The translations under genes were made by a program, and so were the position numbers. A stretch of 64,000 nt of DNA, taken from Setomelanomma holmii (lineage: Eukaryota; Ascomycota; Dothideomycetes; Pleosporales; Phaeosphaeriaceae). Of this stretch, positions 1 to 13,100 are shown piece after piece (positions within the stretch are counted from its first letter, which is position 1; each line of letters starts with the position of its first letter). Below the pieces are notes generated by a model, which saw only the letters and a program-made list of their open reading frames with translations, searched no databases and was not told where the DNA came from. Location: contig ML978217.1 of NCBI GenBank assembly GCA_010015745.1, forward strand, positions 124,001 through 188,000. The letters are read 5' to 3'.

Positions 1-2652
1 GAGATGTTTGACGCCATGAAGATTTTCCATATGTCGCGAGAGGTTGCGATGCGCCCAAACTCCCGTGAAGGGTCTGTCAGGACACAATGGGCATGGCAGA
101 ACTTGACCACTGTTACCCATGAAACAAGAAGTCAGTGTACGGCATTCTGACTATGCAGCAACTTTGCTTACCGGGACAACGTCGATGCAGGACTATGCGA
201 GGCCGGCTGCGGAGAAAGAACACTGCTTGCAAGCTCCCCATGGTTCACTCTAGCCCTGGGCTGGATCAGATGATACTGTAACGTATGTGGTCCTTCTGGA
301 AGGTATCCACCTGTCGTGGACCTTAAACATGTCAACCAGAGTCTTGGGCACTTTCGACCATGCCCTACATTTCTTCTACTGACCCATATGATGATGGAGC
401 ATCCATCTCTGATGAAGCGGGCGCTTCATCTAAACTACCGATTGCAGAATCAGCCCGGCTCGAAGCAGAATTTCGCTCGTACAAAACATCGGGACCTGGC
501 TGGAATCGGCTTTGCATTTGTTCTTTCGCAATCTGGAGACTGCGTTGGTAGAACGACCGTGAGGACATAGCTGTAGGTGGCTCAAAGTCTTCCTCGTCCA
601 GTACAGACATCCTTGGTTCATTGCAGAGAAGATGGCCTCGTTGAGGGTTCCCTGCAGCGGTCCGAAGCGACGGAGGTAGATCCGGCGTCATAGTTGTACC
701 AATTAGTAAGTCCTGGTCATAATAGCTCCAGGGTGAAAGGAACGGCGGATCGCGAGCATCGAGGAAAAGAATGTTCATTGCATCTTCGCCGAAATCATAA
801 TACTACAGACATCTCAGCTGCAATTCATCGCCATACTCGTCTGCTCTACCAAACTCATGGCAGCAACTCACTGGATCACTTCCTCTCTGACCCATGTCAG
901 ACCACTGCTGTTCAGTTTCCCTCATCGTTCAGACATAGGATTGCTTGGATCCCCTCGGAAGTATAGCCGATTTGGACGACTCAGTTGCGGAGATGGAACA
1001 GAAAGAGGTGAAGCGCTCTGTTTGCAATACATCGCTCAACGACAGCGACTTCGACCGCAATTTTGACCTATCACTGCAGGACCACGGGACTCAAATTCTA
1101 CCACTTGAGTGGTTACTTTGCCCATGTTGCGGCTCTCTATCAAAATCCCGCAAGGTGTTGTCGTGTGCCAGCTCATCATTTTCGACAGCCAAAATCGAAA
1201 TCACGATTGTCACACTCCGACAACTCGCTGCGCACTCAGCCTTGACGAGTCGTTGCCTATTCCTGGAACGCCGGTGAAATCCGCACGTGGGACGATGGCA
1301 TTCGTCAACCCTCGGTGGGGACGTTATTTCGTGTCAAATCTGCGGGGCGGCCGACTAGAGGGCATGAGCTGTCTGCCAGCTCATAGGGCTAGGGCGTCAT
1401 GGGCGTTGACAGCGCACAACGAGGACCCTGCGGCGGCGTCTCGAGTGCAGTAGAAATTGCTCTATCTACGGTCAGTCGCTGATAACGAGGGTGGTCCCAT
1501 TGGGGATTCGTACTTCGCTCCGGGCAAATCAAGTCTTGAGAATCGGAGGACCACTTGAAGTCGGAAGTGGGAAGCAACCGAGATTAGCCAAGAGGGCCAT
1601 TCCAACGCCGAGCAACAAGGCAACGCGCCCTCCACCGGTGTCCGGAACGGCAACTCATCTAGGGATCCCGGCATAGCTGAACAGGCGACAAGGAAAGATC
1701 CGGAAGGCTCCCGCAAGCCGCGTGGTAGCCCTGCACGCTTGCACACAAGTGCTACACGGCGTGACTTTGGTGAGACATTCTTCGAAGCCTGGCGAAATCG
1801 TGGGAGCGGCGATGGCTATATCGTGCCTTTCTGGACCTTGGGCACACATGCATTCTTTCTCATTTCGAAAGCCCCACTCTTTGGGCAATCGGTAGGGCTT
1901 TCTGATGGTAAAATCCGCTGCCCTGCGCGCCGCCACAATGTGGGCATACACGGCTTCGGCCTGGCGCGATGCACTGTCTCTGATGCCACGTAGCTGATGC
2001 AGCCCAAGCTGGCAGCCTTACTGCTGTCATGGCTGTGATCAGACATGAAGTTTCGATGATCTGTATGCCTCTTTACGGGGCTTGGCTGACAGGTGTTGTG
2101 ATGGTGTGGAGTGACGTGGTAAGCCGGATTCGGACATGCAAGTCTCAGCCTTACGCCACTATAACACCTACCATATTCACAACTGCTTAGCCATCCTCAC
2201 GGTTCGACCTGTGCCGGAGAGTGATTCTTCGAAGCATGAGAATTGCTCGTTGCGACAGTCCATGGCTTTGGTCGAAGACTGTAAGTTGCTAAACAGCATG
2301 AAAGTATGCTGAGTGTTTTGCGCTCATGCGCGTGAACGTTTCGCAGCCTTGTGACTCTAGCTGATAAGAATGAGATCGACGAACTCGACCTTCAGCCTGA
2401 CAAAAGACCTCTAATAGTGCCTCTCCATCTGATCTCTATCCCGCCCCCACGACCTTTATGCATCTACTCCGCACTTGAAGCGATAGTTGCGCAGCAGCCT
2501 TAGCTCTATGGTGGTTGATATCTATGCGTTGACCTTCACCATGTGCACAATTCTCATACCACACGTTTTCTCCTTCCTACATAGTCGGAAACGGGTCAGT
2601 CTCGAAAGAATGGAATAGATACGAAGTGTGGACAATTTTCTGGAGGTTCGCC
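1..2652. other. Gene-poor stretch, nothing recognised
   Basis: I see no recognisable gene in this stretch. Short open frames occur on both strands, many of them beginning only at GTG or TTG, and none shows a family motif. One minus-strand frame (365-778) has protein-like composition and is listed separately. The last few hundred bases must hold the promoter of the HET-domain gene that starts at 2653. Old, decayed coding DNA or an unannotated lineage-specific gene cannot be excluded. Confidence 0.5.
365..778 (-). CDS. Possible small hypothetical protein or exon
   Basis: This 137-codon frame starts at a true ATG and reads a Ser/Pro/Glu-rich, low-hydrophobicity protein that looks biased enough to be coding, including an acidic DEEDFEPP segment. 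I recognise no domain. The frame stays open a few codons upstream of the ATG, up to a TAG that could equally be an intron acceptor (CTGTAG, about position 788), so this may be the last exon of a longer gene. A chance frame is also possible. No function is proposed. Confidence 0.22.
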   Translation of the reverse strand: MNILFLDARDPPFLSPWSYYDQDLLIGTTMTPDLPPSLRTAAGNPQRGHLLCNEPRMSVLDEEDFEPPTAMSSRSFYQRSLQIAKEQMQSRFQPGPDVLYERNSASSRADSAIGSLDEAPASSEMDAPSSYGSVEEM

Positions 2653-5132
2653 ATGGCACTTTACACTGCGAATTTTTACCCTAAGTGCTCCGCCTATCCA
2701 GCTCGGCGCGAGGCGTCTAGCCTTCTGGACGACAATGGCGATCAGCTCAACAACGCTCAATTTAGCCACATACAACTCAGCGATTCGACACTCGACGCTT
2801 CCCGACGTGCTCAACTTCGTTCGGGAATCGAAGGCATGATTGCAGCAGGCTGGTGCCACCATCAAGTGCATTATCTCGCGCGATCACTCAATTACTCGGC
2901 ATTTGCGGAGCTCGTCTCACTCCAACATTTGCGCCATGACGACCACAGCTCCTGCCATGATCGAGACTGGTGCGTTGCGTACAATGTCAATATGGAGACT
3001 TATGAGACCAGGCACTGCGATGAGAACTGTCAGTGTGAATTGGTGCCAGTGCCGTACGATGATCTGATTTCAATCATCGAAGCTGGAAAAGTACCGGTCG
3101 TGAGCATCGAGCGAAAGCAGGGGAAGAGGTCCAAGTCCCAGCTTGGGCTCAAGCTGTACCCGCGCGAAAAGTCTTCACATTATACGGCTGTCTCGCATGT
3201 ATGGGCCGATGGGCTAGGTAATCCTTCCTGCAATGCTTTGCCCACATGTCAACTGCGGAAGCTAGATGTCCTCCTCCGGCACACGAGTTACTCATCATTA
3301 AGATCACATTCAGTAGGTTGCATATACAACTTGCCCACAATAACTAACGTATTGGCAGCCACGTTTCTGGTTCGATACTCTGTGCATTCCGGTCAAGGAG
3401 CAGCATCAGCAGCTGCGAGTCAACTGCATTGACGACATGGGCTCAGTATATGCGGGCGCGCATACTGTGCTCGTGCTAGACACTGAGCTCATGAGTCTCA
3501 GTGCCGCAAATACCCAGGACTGCATAGCAAGGATCATCTGTAGCGTCTGGATGCGTAGAAGCTGGACATTGCAAGAAGGTATCCTCGCGCGAAGATGCGC
3601 CTTTGTCTTCCATGACGATTTACTCGTTGGCACACCGCATAGCGACAAACTTGAATTGGAGCTCACGAAACAGCGAAAGCGCGAAAGAGAATGGTGGAAT
3701 AAGTCTCTAGCGGCCGAGAGAATATCGAGCGGTGGTAAGGCCTTCTTTTGCTGCAAGCCTTCGCTGCCTCTCTGATCGCAATTGCATTAGAAAACCCAAA
3801 GCTCGACTCGTCCAATGACAACCCCAACTCCATCGCTCTTGCAGATGTCACTCAGCACCAAACAAGCCCCGGAGGGGATGGCCTTGTCAAATATCTAAAG
3901 CACAACCTTGTTGGGATAAAATCCGCACCGAAGCACTTGCGATTCACGTTGATCTGGAACGCCTTAGCTGGGCGTTCGACCTCGCAGCCAGATGATATCT
4001 ACCTCATGCTGGCAAATCTGCTTGACTTCAGGGCCCAGCAGATTCTAGATCTACCGCCCGACAAGAGACTCAACGCCTTTCTTCAGAATCTCACGGCTCT
4101 TCCATTCTCGCTTCTTTTTCATCCATGCACAGCAGACAATGATTACATGCCGACAAAACTCGATCGGGTACCCTTGGACTATGACATGTTCATGGTGAAA
4201 AGAGACGGACACCTGGCATTACGCTACGACTACTCCTTTTATTCTGACAAACTTCTTCATGGGTCAAAGAGCTTGGACGTACAGAAATCTGGAAAGAGCT
4301 ATGATGGCATTTTGATCGACCAGATCATTCATCCAGTTCCAAACTGTTTCGTAGCGTGCGATTCCACATCTGGCGTTGCTTATAGCTTCTATGTTTCCTG
4401 TTGTATCACGAGCCGCCCGACCGATTTGAGTACAGCCAAACATACTTACCTTCTCGTCGAGGTGGAAAATCTTTACACAAGCGCTCATATAGAACACGGC
4501 TTCTCTGGTGGTACTATACGTCGTGGGATTATCCTCTACTTGAGCGAACCGGTGGCAAACAGTCAGGACCGCGTCCCCAAAGCTATGTTTGCCTGCAGCG
4601 CCCGCGTACAGCTAGGCTCAGCTACCGAGCAGAACCACAATGTAGTCATTTACGATGGGCCGTTTCTCCGTCGAGCAGTCTTTCCGAGGGAATTTGATCT
4701 CCAACATGGTGCGTAACATACCGGTCTTCTTTGACATATCAACGACAAAGATGTTAACAGCATACAGATACCACAGACTCTCCAGGCCCGGTCCTTCAAG
4801 AGCCACCCGAAGCGCCCGTCAAAAAGGTTAAACCGTGGTCGAAGATAATCATTGCTTGGGTCCTGGCTACTACTATCTTCGGGGCGGCCATAAAAGGCAT
4901 ATCCGACAAAGTGAGCTCCAAATCATCGAAGGTGTACATTGTCGCTTTTGCCATATGGGGGTCTTTCCTGATTCTCTTCTTCACGTACCCCTGTTGGGGG
5001 CGATGTGTATACGTCACTTTCAAAGCCGCAAAACATGAGCGAAACTTGTCGGCACATCGAGGTAGTTATCTGCAATTCTTTAGAGCAAGACGTCCGGCTG
5101 TGAAACCTGATGTTCTTTCGGAAACAGCCTAA
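2653..5132 (+). CDS. HET-domain (heterokaryon incompatibility) protein with C-terminal membrane segments
   Basis: Four exons (2653-3312, 3359-3734, 3791-4708, 4768-5132; introns 46, 56 and 59 bp) join in phase to give about 772 aa. The HET signature is split by intron 1: YTAVSHVWADGLGN comes before it and FWFDTLCIPV directly after it, followed by WMRRSWTLQEG. The N-terminal third has the Cys/His-rich stretch typical of this HET subclass. The last exon encodes two hydrophobic segments (IIIAWVLATTIFGAAI and VYIVAFAIWGSFLILFFTY), so the protein is probably membrane anchored. HET proteins are allorecognition or cell-death factors in filamentous ascomycetes; partner and specificity cannot be read here. 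The ATG at 2653 is the first in frame, since upstream there is only a GTG. A homologous-type gene 4 kb downstream is dead. Confidence 0.85.
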
Positions 5133-5216
5133 TGGTATATATTGTCTGTATGGCTTTAAGCTTGTTCTCCTCGCACTACTTCGTTAGCCGTTGTCATCAT
5201 CATCGTGATCGTGCTA

Positions 5217-6218
5217 TCAGAAACCAGCTGTGCCGTCGTTCTTATACCAAGACTCGGACATCTCGTCATACTCCCAAACCTTTACAGATTTACCTCCTCT
5301 GATAATAAACATCCGCTGTTCCGTGCGCGTGGGCTGTCCCCTACTTAACTCTTCAGGACGCCTGACATACATAGCCTGAACATAGTCCTTTAGCGCGTCT
5401 TCTACGGCCCTGTCTTCGAATATGACATCGTTGATCTCCTTTTCGAAAACTGCCGTAGCAAGCCATTCCCCGAACCCTACGCCCGACAAGTTTATATTGG
5501 AGTCATGCCCTTCGAGTACGTACAGTGAATCGTTAAGCATGCAGTGTGTACCATCAGTGCTGAGATATAAAGAATGTGTATCGCCGTCTTCCTGGTCCAC
5601 GTAGATTGGTAGAGTGTACCCGCTTGCGTCTTTGTCAATGGCGATGGTGGCCTTGGAAAGGCTGGTAGTTGGGATATGGAAAGACGACGCGTTGCTGCGA
5701 GGTATGCGGTCCAGTAGACCTGGGCTTTGAACAAGTTGGGAAAATGCTTGTGGTATATGTACGCCGGCCTCGTGAGCTTCTTCTTGGAGCTTGGCGACTT
5801 GCCCTTCGGTAAGTAGCGGGTCCGTCTTGTTGCTCTTCTTCTCTTCTTCAGTCTGGCGGACGGGTTGTAGCCAGTCTAGATCATCCATGAATGTCAAATT
5901 CAGCCATTCCATTCTCTCCAACAAGTCCTCCTCGGTTGGTTCTCGCACTCTTCTCCACTCCTCTTTCAAGATGCCAAACTTGGCAGTTTCTTGAATGAAG
6001 ATCTCAAACTCGAATGTCTCGACACCCCGGAAGTCACCGAAGCGCGATTTAAGAGCTTTGATATGCCGGCGTCGGGTGAAGAGAGGCTGAAGAAGGACAA
6101 GGCATGTTGAGGTTATACGGCGGTTGTGCGTTTTGGCGAGCACTTCGACGATAGGGAGTGGGAGGTAGGAGATGATGTGGAGGAGAAGCTCTTTAGGAAG
6201 AGTGATTAATGATGGCAT
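5217..6218 (-). CDS. F-box domain protein
   Basis: Single-exon gene of 333 aa. The N-terminus (about residues 3-45, LPKELLLHIISYLPLP followed by a conserved Leu/Arg-rich helix) has the F-box pattern that binds Skp1 in SCF ubiquitin ligases. The rest has no repeat class I can name (no LRR, no WD40) and is rich in acidic and Trp residues. It therefore fits the many fungal F-box proteins with an unassigned substrate-binding half. The frame can be read from a GTG five codons upstream, but the first ATG is at 6218. It converges on the HET gene with only 84 bp between stop codons. Confidence 0.75.
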   Translation of the reverse strand: MPSLITLPKELLLHIISYLPLPIVEVLAKTHNRRITSTCLVLLQPLFTRRRHIKALKSRFGDFRGVETFEFEIFIQETAKFGILKEEWRRVREPTEEDLLERMEWLNLTFMDDLDWLQPVRQTEEEKKSNKTDPLLTEGQVAKLQEEAHEAGVHIPQAFSQLVQSPGLLDRIPRSNASSFHIPTTSLSKATIAIDKDASGYTLPIYVDQEDGDTHSLYLSTDGTHCMLNDSLYVLEGHDSNINLSGVGFGEWLATAVFEKEINDVIFEDRAVEDALKDYVQAMYVRRPEELSRGQPTRTEQRMFIIRGGKSVKVWEYDEMSESWYKNDGTAGF

Positions 6219-6616
6219 GTTGAGAATGAGCACTACTATATAGATGACAGTCCAAAGCCTAACGGTGATCTCTCCGTGAAGTTGAGCGTGCTCAGGGATC
6301 TTGTGAATGTGTTAGGTTGCACCCGTCTTGCGTTGAAGCAAGGCTGCAATGACGTCATAAAGCAGGACAGCCTTCCCGATCTTGTACTTTTCCCGCAAAG
6401 ATTGGTGGAGCAGAACCGACTTGAAGTCAAACGAGCTATGTGCTATCAATCCTGAGGCTGCTACTCTGCATTTTGCCAAAAGCGGGGCAAAGGAGTGCGC
6501 CTCTGCGGCTGAGCCTCGCATGCTTGACCGGTGAACATTAAGCTCGACACCTTATCTGCAAAAATCCGCTGAAGGCACAATGTCTCCACTATACCGAGCT
6601 CGAATTTCCGGATGGG
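6219..6616. other. Intergenic region between F-box gene and HET pseudogene
   Basis: About 400 bp with no gene seen. It is the upstream region of both the F-box gene (leftward) and the HET pseudogene (rightward), so it should contain both promoters. Confidence 0.4.
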
Positions 6617-8999
6617 ATGTTTCTCTCGCCTGCGTCCGCACGGCGCGAGCCGACCTACGTCGAATATCCTGGCCGTCCGCTCCCGCAAGGCTCCATCTGC
6701 CTCATTCGGCTGCTTCCTGGTGACTGGACCGATCCAATACAGTGCGAACTACTCAAAGTGTATCTTGGAAGCACGAACTAGCGAGTCATATCATACGTCT
6801 GGGGATCGAAGAATGTCACGCGGCCGATCCTCCTGAACCGACGCAAGTTCTTCGTCACCATTGACCTAGGGAGTGCGCTGCGACATCTGCGAGAGCAGTA
6901 TAAAGAGGAATCAGAAAGTCTGGTGCTCTGGGTAGACGCCCTCTGTATCAACCAGCAGGATGTTAAGGAGAGGACGAGTCAGGTTCAGCTCATGAATAGC
7001 ATTTACCAAGGATGCCAGCAAGTGATTGTGTACCTCGGGGACCGTCTCACAGCCAATGTCAGCCTGGAGCGGTCGTCCCCGGTTCTGAGGATAGAACTGC
7101 AGGAGTTGGTTCATGATATCTTGGCGAGCGATCACAGCGATGTTGACACGATAGCAGTTTTTCCGATTAATTCAAGAGCTTGCTACCGATAAGCACCTCT
7201 AAAATATATCTGCTTTTGGCGAGTGCATTCTAAGACGGACGGTACTACGAAGGAACCTCGAGACAACAGTCGGGTCAGCAGTATGCGAGTTTTCGAAGCC
7301 TTGCGAAGAATGATGCACACGCCTTTCACAACGTGGTGGTCCCGAATCTGGGTGGTCCAAGAAACCACAGCGGCTCGTGATGTCCACGTGGTCTACGGTG
7401 CGATATCAGCACCATGGTCGGTGTTAGCTGCAGCAGCCATGAGCTACACTCGGCACAGTAGAACTTGTTGCTCGAAGGTGGTGGAAAACATGCCGCGAGA
7501 TCAGGTCAAGGTACTTGCTGATTCTTCCACTCGTATCTCGGACGTTGATGAGCTGAGGAACACTTCTTTTTGGGACAGATCTACCTTGTTCAACGAACGC
7601 CCGTCACTACTTGTTCTATTACGGAAGTTCCGCGACCGAAGAGCATCGGATCCGTGAGATAAGGTATACGCACTTTTCAGCATTGCTTGTACACCAAAAC
7701 ATAGGCTGCCAATGGTCCCAGATTACTCGCCGAATGAAGTGGACGTGTATTGCAGAGCAACACTTAATGCACATATCAGACATGAAGCCTCTCTGTTCAG
7801 CACCGAATTGGGAAGAAGTTTTCGTGAGGATCTACCCTCGTGGGTGCCTGACTGGAATGCACCTGGGAGCCGCATCTACGAGCTGCGGGCTGCTGCTGCA
7901 GAACTGTATAGCGCATGTGGTACGTCTGTCCTTCCAAAACGATCCCGAAAGGTAGAGATCCTAAGGTCTTTTCAGAACATCGTCATCAGCGTTTGCGACA
8001 CGGTTTGGGGTGCGGACGATCCGAACGTGTGTAGAAGGACGCTCTCCAGCTGGCGGAACACTGCTGTGGGTAGTGGTCTTCTTGGGGCGCCCAGACACCA
8101 CAAAGCAATGCTTGATCATGATATCCACAGCTTGTTCTGTGGAGACGTTATTTACAGATTAGGTAGGACACCCACCGTCCGTCGGACGCTTCCCCAGGAC
8201 GAGCTCACGTTCATTACTTGGGCAATTGAGTCGAACAAGTCACCATTCCACGTATCAGAACACCATCACGACCAATATTCAGGAGAACGTCCTACCTGAG
8301 CTACCGATAGAAATTCTCGTGCTGCCCGCGAACGTTACGAGCGGCTAGGATTCAACGGGCTAGTCCGAAAGGCTTACTGGGACGTAGTGGTTGGTCAGAT
8401 GCAGCAATAGCATTCCGAGACGTACTATTACTGTAACTCCAACAAGGACGTATTGAGGATTCAGTACTTCGGGAAGGAAGCAGTGCAACTACTACCAACC
8501 AATTGCTGGATTCCAGATGGACTCCGTTCTGATTGGGGCTACGTGAGAGGACATCAAAGAGCTTGCTTGAATTCGTAGGACCCGCATTCACCATTAAGGC
8601 ACCATCTTTCGTGGCATCAGGGAACGTGCGACACGATGTTCTATGGAAAACGCTCGTCTGCGCAATCGTCCGGCGGCTCAATGAGGAGTATGGTAATGAT
8701 GCGGATTTTGGCATTTGTCTAATGAAGCGCATGCAGCTGCAGTCGACAATTCCATCATGGCAGCGACGCTCTCACGCCGACTAATTCGCAGTCACAATTG
8801 GTTAGGACTGGGACCTGCTGACGCAAGGGCGGGCGACCAGTTGTCGCTCTTGAAGGGCGGGAAGACACCATTTATCCTGCGACCATGCTCGTCTGAATAC
8901 GAATTTGAGGTTGTTGGGGACTGTTACATCCATGGTATGATGGACACGAGTGAGGAGAACAACGACGAGAGGCACTGGACAAGCATCCTGCTTGCGTAA
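6617..8999 (+). pseudogene. Decayed HET-domain gene
   Basis: The three hallmark HET blocks are all present but not in one reading frame. VISYVWGS and LWVDALCINQQD are in the first frame, WWSRIWVVQE in another, and the usual C-terminal end LGLGPADARAGDQ plus CYIHGMMD near 8800-8960. Defects seen: TAG at 6779-6781, exactly where the family has a residue just before the SYVWG motif; a frame change and TAA near 7200-7202; a second frame change before 7280; and TGA at 7655-7657 inside ASDP-DKVYAL, where the family has Arg (CGA to TGA). A further TGA closes the frame at 8297. Recognisable coding runs through to 8999. This is a loss of function in a different HET subfamily from the intact gene at 2653, because it lacks that gene's Cys/His-rich N-terminus. 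Confidence 0.85.
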
Positions 9000-10191
9000 T
9001 CTGCTGCAACTAACTCAACAACGTCATCATTAAGCTAGACAGACTGTAGGCCTTCTGTAGAATATTATTGTAGCATTGCTCACCGCATGATCGTCTGTTT
9101 GGAGCTGTTCGTCATCGGCGTGTCGCGATTCAGTGTGAGGACGTGACTTTGTGGTCGTGACGGCTGCCTAGCGACGCAGGGATCAGGAACTAAAAGTGGG
9201 TCGGCGCGCGGATTGGCCAATGGGCCGGGACGCGCCTGCTCCCCAAAGTCTTACCCGTCGGAACATTTTCGAGGTCTGCTTCTTTTCACTCACGACGTCT
9301 GCATTGGAGGGAGTCCTGGTCCTGCTTGTATGGTACGTCATTGTTGTTTTCGCAGTCGCCCTTTCTTCCCAGCACGCAATTGCCTGCTGAAGCTGACAAA
9401 CGCCAGAGCCGTTCCTGTTCCTAGGGCAACCCTCGCATCCCTCCACTCCCACCTCTCCCCACACCAGACGGACGGCTGCCTCTATACGGCCCGTAGAGCT
9501 TCGAAAGCCGGCCTGTACGCCGTACTATATGCTCATATTGTTCTGCACCTTCCTTTGCGCCTGAAGCCATCGCTTGGGATCATCGAACGACTATATAACC
9601 CAAGTGGTTCCGCACATTCCTGCTCGCCTGCACAAACCCCGGGGGTTTGGTTGTTATAGGGGGAGAAGACTGTGGCATACCGTCACAGGTAGGGGAACCG
9701 AATTCGGGAGGCAGGGCCTCAAGAGTCTCGCGATAATTTGACCACTCTCATCGAACCTCCATCGAAACGCTCCTCCACCGCTGCTACATCTGGTGCCCTG
9801 GATGTGTGCCATTAATTTGGTCTACACGCCGTCAAGCTTCCAACCGTTCTGCTTTGTGCTATCAACCGTTTGCAGAGTCCTCTTGTCGCTGGCGACCCCC
9901 TGCACGCTTCACTCGCGCATCGTGAAAGTTGACCAAGCAACGACTTAGAGGCACCCTTGCTGGCCCGGCAACTACCACACGGTCACGATACTCTACCGTT
10001 TGCGCGCCTTCGATCTGCTGCCTATAAACACAGGCTACGCCCGCAACTGGCGCCAATTTTTGGACCAACTCCTCGACTCTCGCCTTCAACCGCGCGACCT
10101 GCTCAAGAAGCTCCAACAGATCCGCCCCGACAGTTTGGCCAACGCAACAGAGCCCTATCCGCCTCGTCACTCCTTTTGCTCAACCGCAAAG
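9000..10191. promoter_or_regulatory. Upstream region of the FHA kinase gene
   Basis: About 1.2 kb with no convincing gene. A TATA-like run (CTATATAACC) lies near 9590, followed by pyrimidine-rich DNA typical of a fungal promoter and 5' leader. The kinase reading frame stays open upstream to about 10000, but only from a TTG codon, so it was not used as a start. Confidence 0.4.
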
Positions 10192-13100
10192 ATGTTTGAG
10201 GAGTCTTCTCAGCCGACCCAGCCTGCGACGCAGCAGGTTCTCGATCCTCGCCGCCTCGGCCGGAACAATTCTGGCTTGAACGATGGCGATATCGCAGACG
10301 TCCTCGTAATTTTACACCCAGCGACGCCAACCGCAATTCGAATCGTGAACATCGCAGCCGAGATGCGGCCACAACATGTTCTCTTCCGCAATACCATGGA
10401 CTCTATGGGCGGCTCCCAGACCGACATCGAAGAGCAAGAGACTATCATCATCAATGCTAGTGGAGAGCGAGTCGGCCAAGGCTCGCGTGCCGGCGCAGAT
10501 CTCGCGCTTCGCATGTCGTCTGCACAATCGCTAAGGTTCAAAGAGCTTGGCTTTATCTTTGGGCGAAACGTCAACAGCGCCGACATCGTCTTTGGCCAGG
10601 ATTCCGGCAAGCGCATAAGCAATCAGCACTTCCGAATATATCTCAGTGCTGATGGCATTCTCATGATCGAGGACATGTCCACAAATGGTACCATTGTGGA
10701 CGACGTGCTGCTGAAGTGCAAAGACAAGCGTTTCAGCAAGATCCGAATGTTGGGCTCGGGTTCTATCATCTGCATTCAAAACGCCAATGACGACGAGATG
10801 ATCAAGTTCGTCGTTCGCGTACCCTCCCGAGTAACCTACATGGACCGATTTCGCGAAAACCTACGAAACTTTATTGCCGAGTGCTCACCAGGCGATGACA
10901 AGAATGCTGCCGTGCAACGTGTGAGCAAGCAATACATCGGTCCCAGCATGAAGTGGGATGGAGGGACCAAATACAACATCCTCGGGATCCTGGGTAAAGG
11001 CGCTTTCGCTACTGTCCATCAACTCGCCACGAAGATGGAAGGACGACTGCTCGCCGCAAAGGAGTTGGAGAAGCGCCGCTTCATGAAGAACGGCATGCTC
11101 GACAAGAAGATCGACAATGAGATGAAGATAATGCAGGGTCTTCGGCATGCCAACATTGTCCAATTTGTCGAGTACCACGACCAGGGTGATTACCTGTACA
11201 TCGTCATGGAATTCGTCCCACACGGTGATCTACAAGGTTATTTGACCCAAGGCGGTCCCATGAAGGAGTCTGTGGTTCGAGCGATTGCCCAGCAGATCTT
11301 GAGCGCACTGGTCTACCTACATCGAGCAAACATCACGCACCGCGACATCAAGCCGGACAACATTCTCATTGCCGATGTGGATCCTTTCACAGTCAAACTC
11401 TCCGATTTCGGCCTGTCAAAAGTGGTCAAGACTGAAGAGACGTTCCTCAAGACCTTCTGCGGTACTCTCTTGTATTGCGCGCCTGAGGTTTTCCCAGATT
11501 TTGGACACAACAAACCGGGCAGCAAGCGACGACGGGGCGCTAAGCAATACAACGCCTACAGCTCTTCGGTTGACATCTGGTCCTTTGCAGGTGTCTTATG
11601 GTATGCTCTGACCGGCGAGCCACCATTCAAGGGCATTGCCGATGCAACGGGAGAAGCTATGTACAACAACATAATGGCTACTCCCCTTGACCCAACGCCC
11701 TTGCGCACTCTTGGAGTATCGGAACCGTGTATCGATCTCCTCACCCGTATGCTCCGCACGGATCCCGCTGAGCGTCCTTCGGACCGCGATTGCTTGAACC
11801 ACCCCTGGCTCAAAGAGGGCATTGTCCTACCGACTGATCCAACTCTACAGTCGATTGTGGAGGAGGACGAGTCGGAAGACGCTGAGCAGCAATTGTCGCA
11901 GTTGCGCCTAGGAGCTGAAATTCCTGAGTCCGACGAGGAAGACGACTTCTTTGAGGATGAAGAGATGATGGCCATGGTAGCACCGAAACGCATTCGCCCG
12001 GATCTTCTGTACCCTCGCAACCAGATTCGAGACCAAGATTCGAGCGCCAACCCGTCCATCAGATCAGAGCAGCCTGTTGCGGAGGGAGAAAGCTTCCGCG
12101 TCGTGTCCGCGCCAGAACGTCCGCGCCTATTTGGCGAAATTGGCCAATCTGCTTTACAGAGCTCAGGCATACTCGGTGCGCATATCAATGGAGCCTTGTC
12201 CTCTGAAGGAGTCACTGACCCAGCTTCCCGCGAAGCTTTTCCCAGGACGGGTCAAGCTATCGGTGGAGCGGCAGAAAACAACGCGTCCAGAGTTGTGTCC
12301 CAATTGGATGGGGGCTTCTCATCACCAAGTCTTCTCGGCGCTGAGTCAATGGTGCGCGACTTGAATATGGAGTCGCCCCATTCGCCAGTGTCTCGCACAC
12401 AAAGCCCGGCGATGCCTGCCACCCCTCGCACTCCGGAAGTGTTCCAGCAAAGCTCGCTAGACCAATCTTCGAAACAGCCCAGCCAACTCAGCGAGCCAAC
12501 CCCGAAGGCTCGACCTGCTGGTCCGGACCGTCAAATCAGCTTGCCTCTAACAGCCTCATACTACTACAACCCCACAGATCCAAGCACACACAACTTGGAG
12601 TATGCCTCCAGAGTGAGCGGATTTGACTTTGTAGGTGCAAAGAAAGATGCCGAGGCTGGTGCATCCGCCTATGAAGACACCCGGCGAGCATCCGACACAA
12701 GTGGTCATTCGGAATATTCCACAACAGCTGGTGCAGCTCCATCTCCAGCTGCTGCCGTGCCCACCGTTCCCTCTGGGCTCGACTTCAAGCTCCCTCCCAA
12801 GCGTCTGGGCAAGCTGACGGCAACGCCGGACTCGTTTGCTCCAGGCTTGACCCTCAACATTGACCAGAGCAAGACATCCTGGGGTAGAATGGCCAACAAC
12901 ACCTTAGTCTACGAGCACAGTCGTGACACGCGCATACCGAAGACTGCGTTCGTCATCTTCTTCTACTCGTCTGCAGGTAGCGAGACCGTAGAAGAGCTGT
13001 CACAAGAAGGCAAAGATTGGGCTAGCTTGCCTGGACTCAACGTTGGCATTTTCACCGCAGCCACACATGGGATCACCATCAACGGCAAGCACCTGAAGAA

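Noticed and set aside
1462..2046. Minus-strand frames of 60-98 codons as a gene
   Set aside because: Alternative start codons, no shared phase for splicing and no motif.
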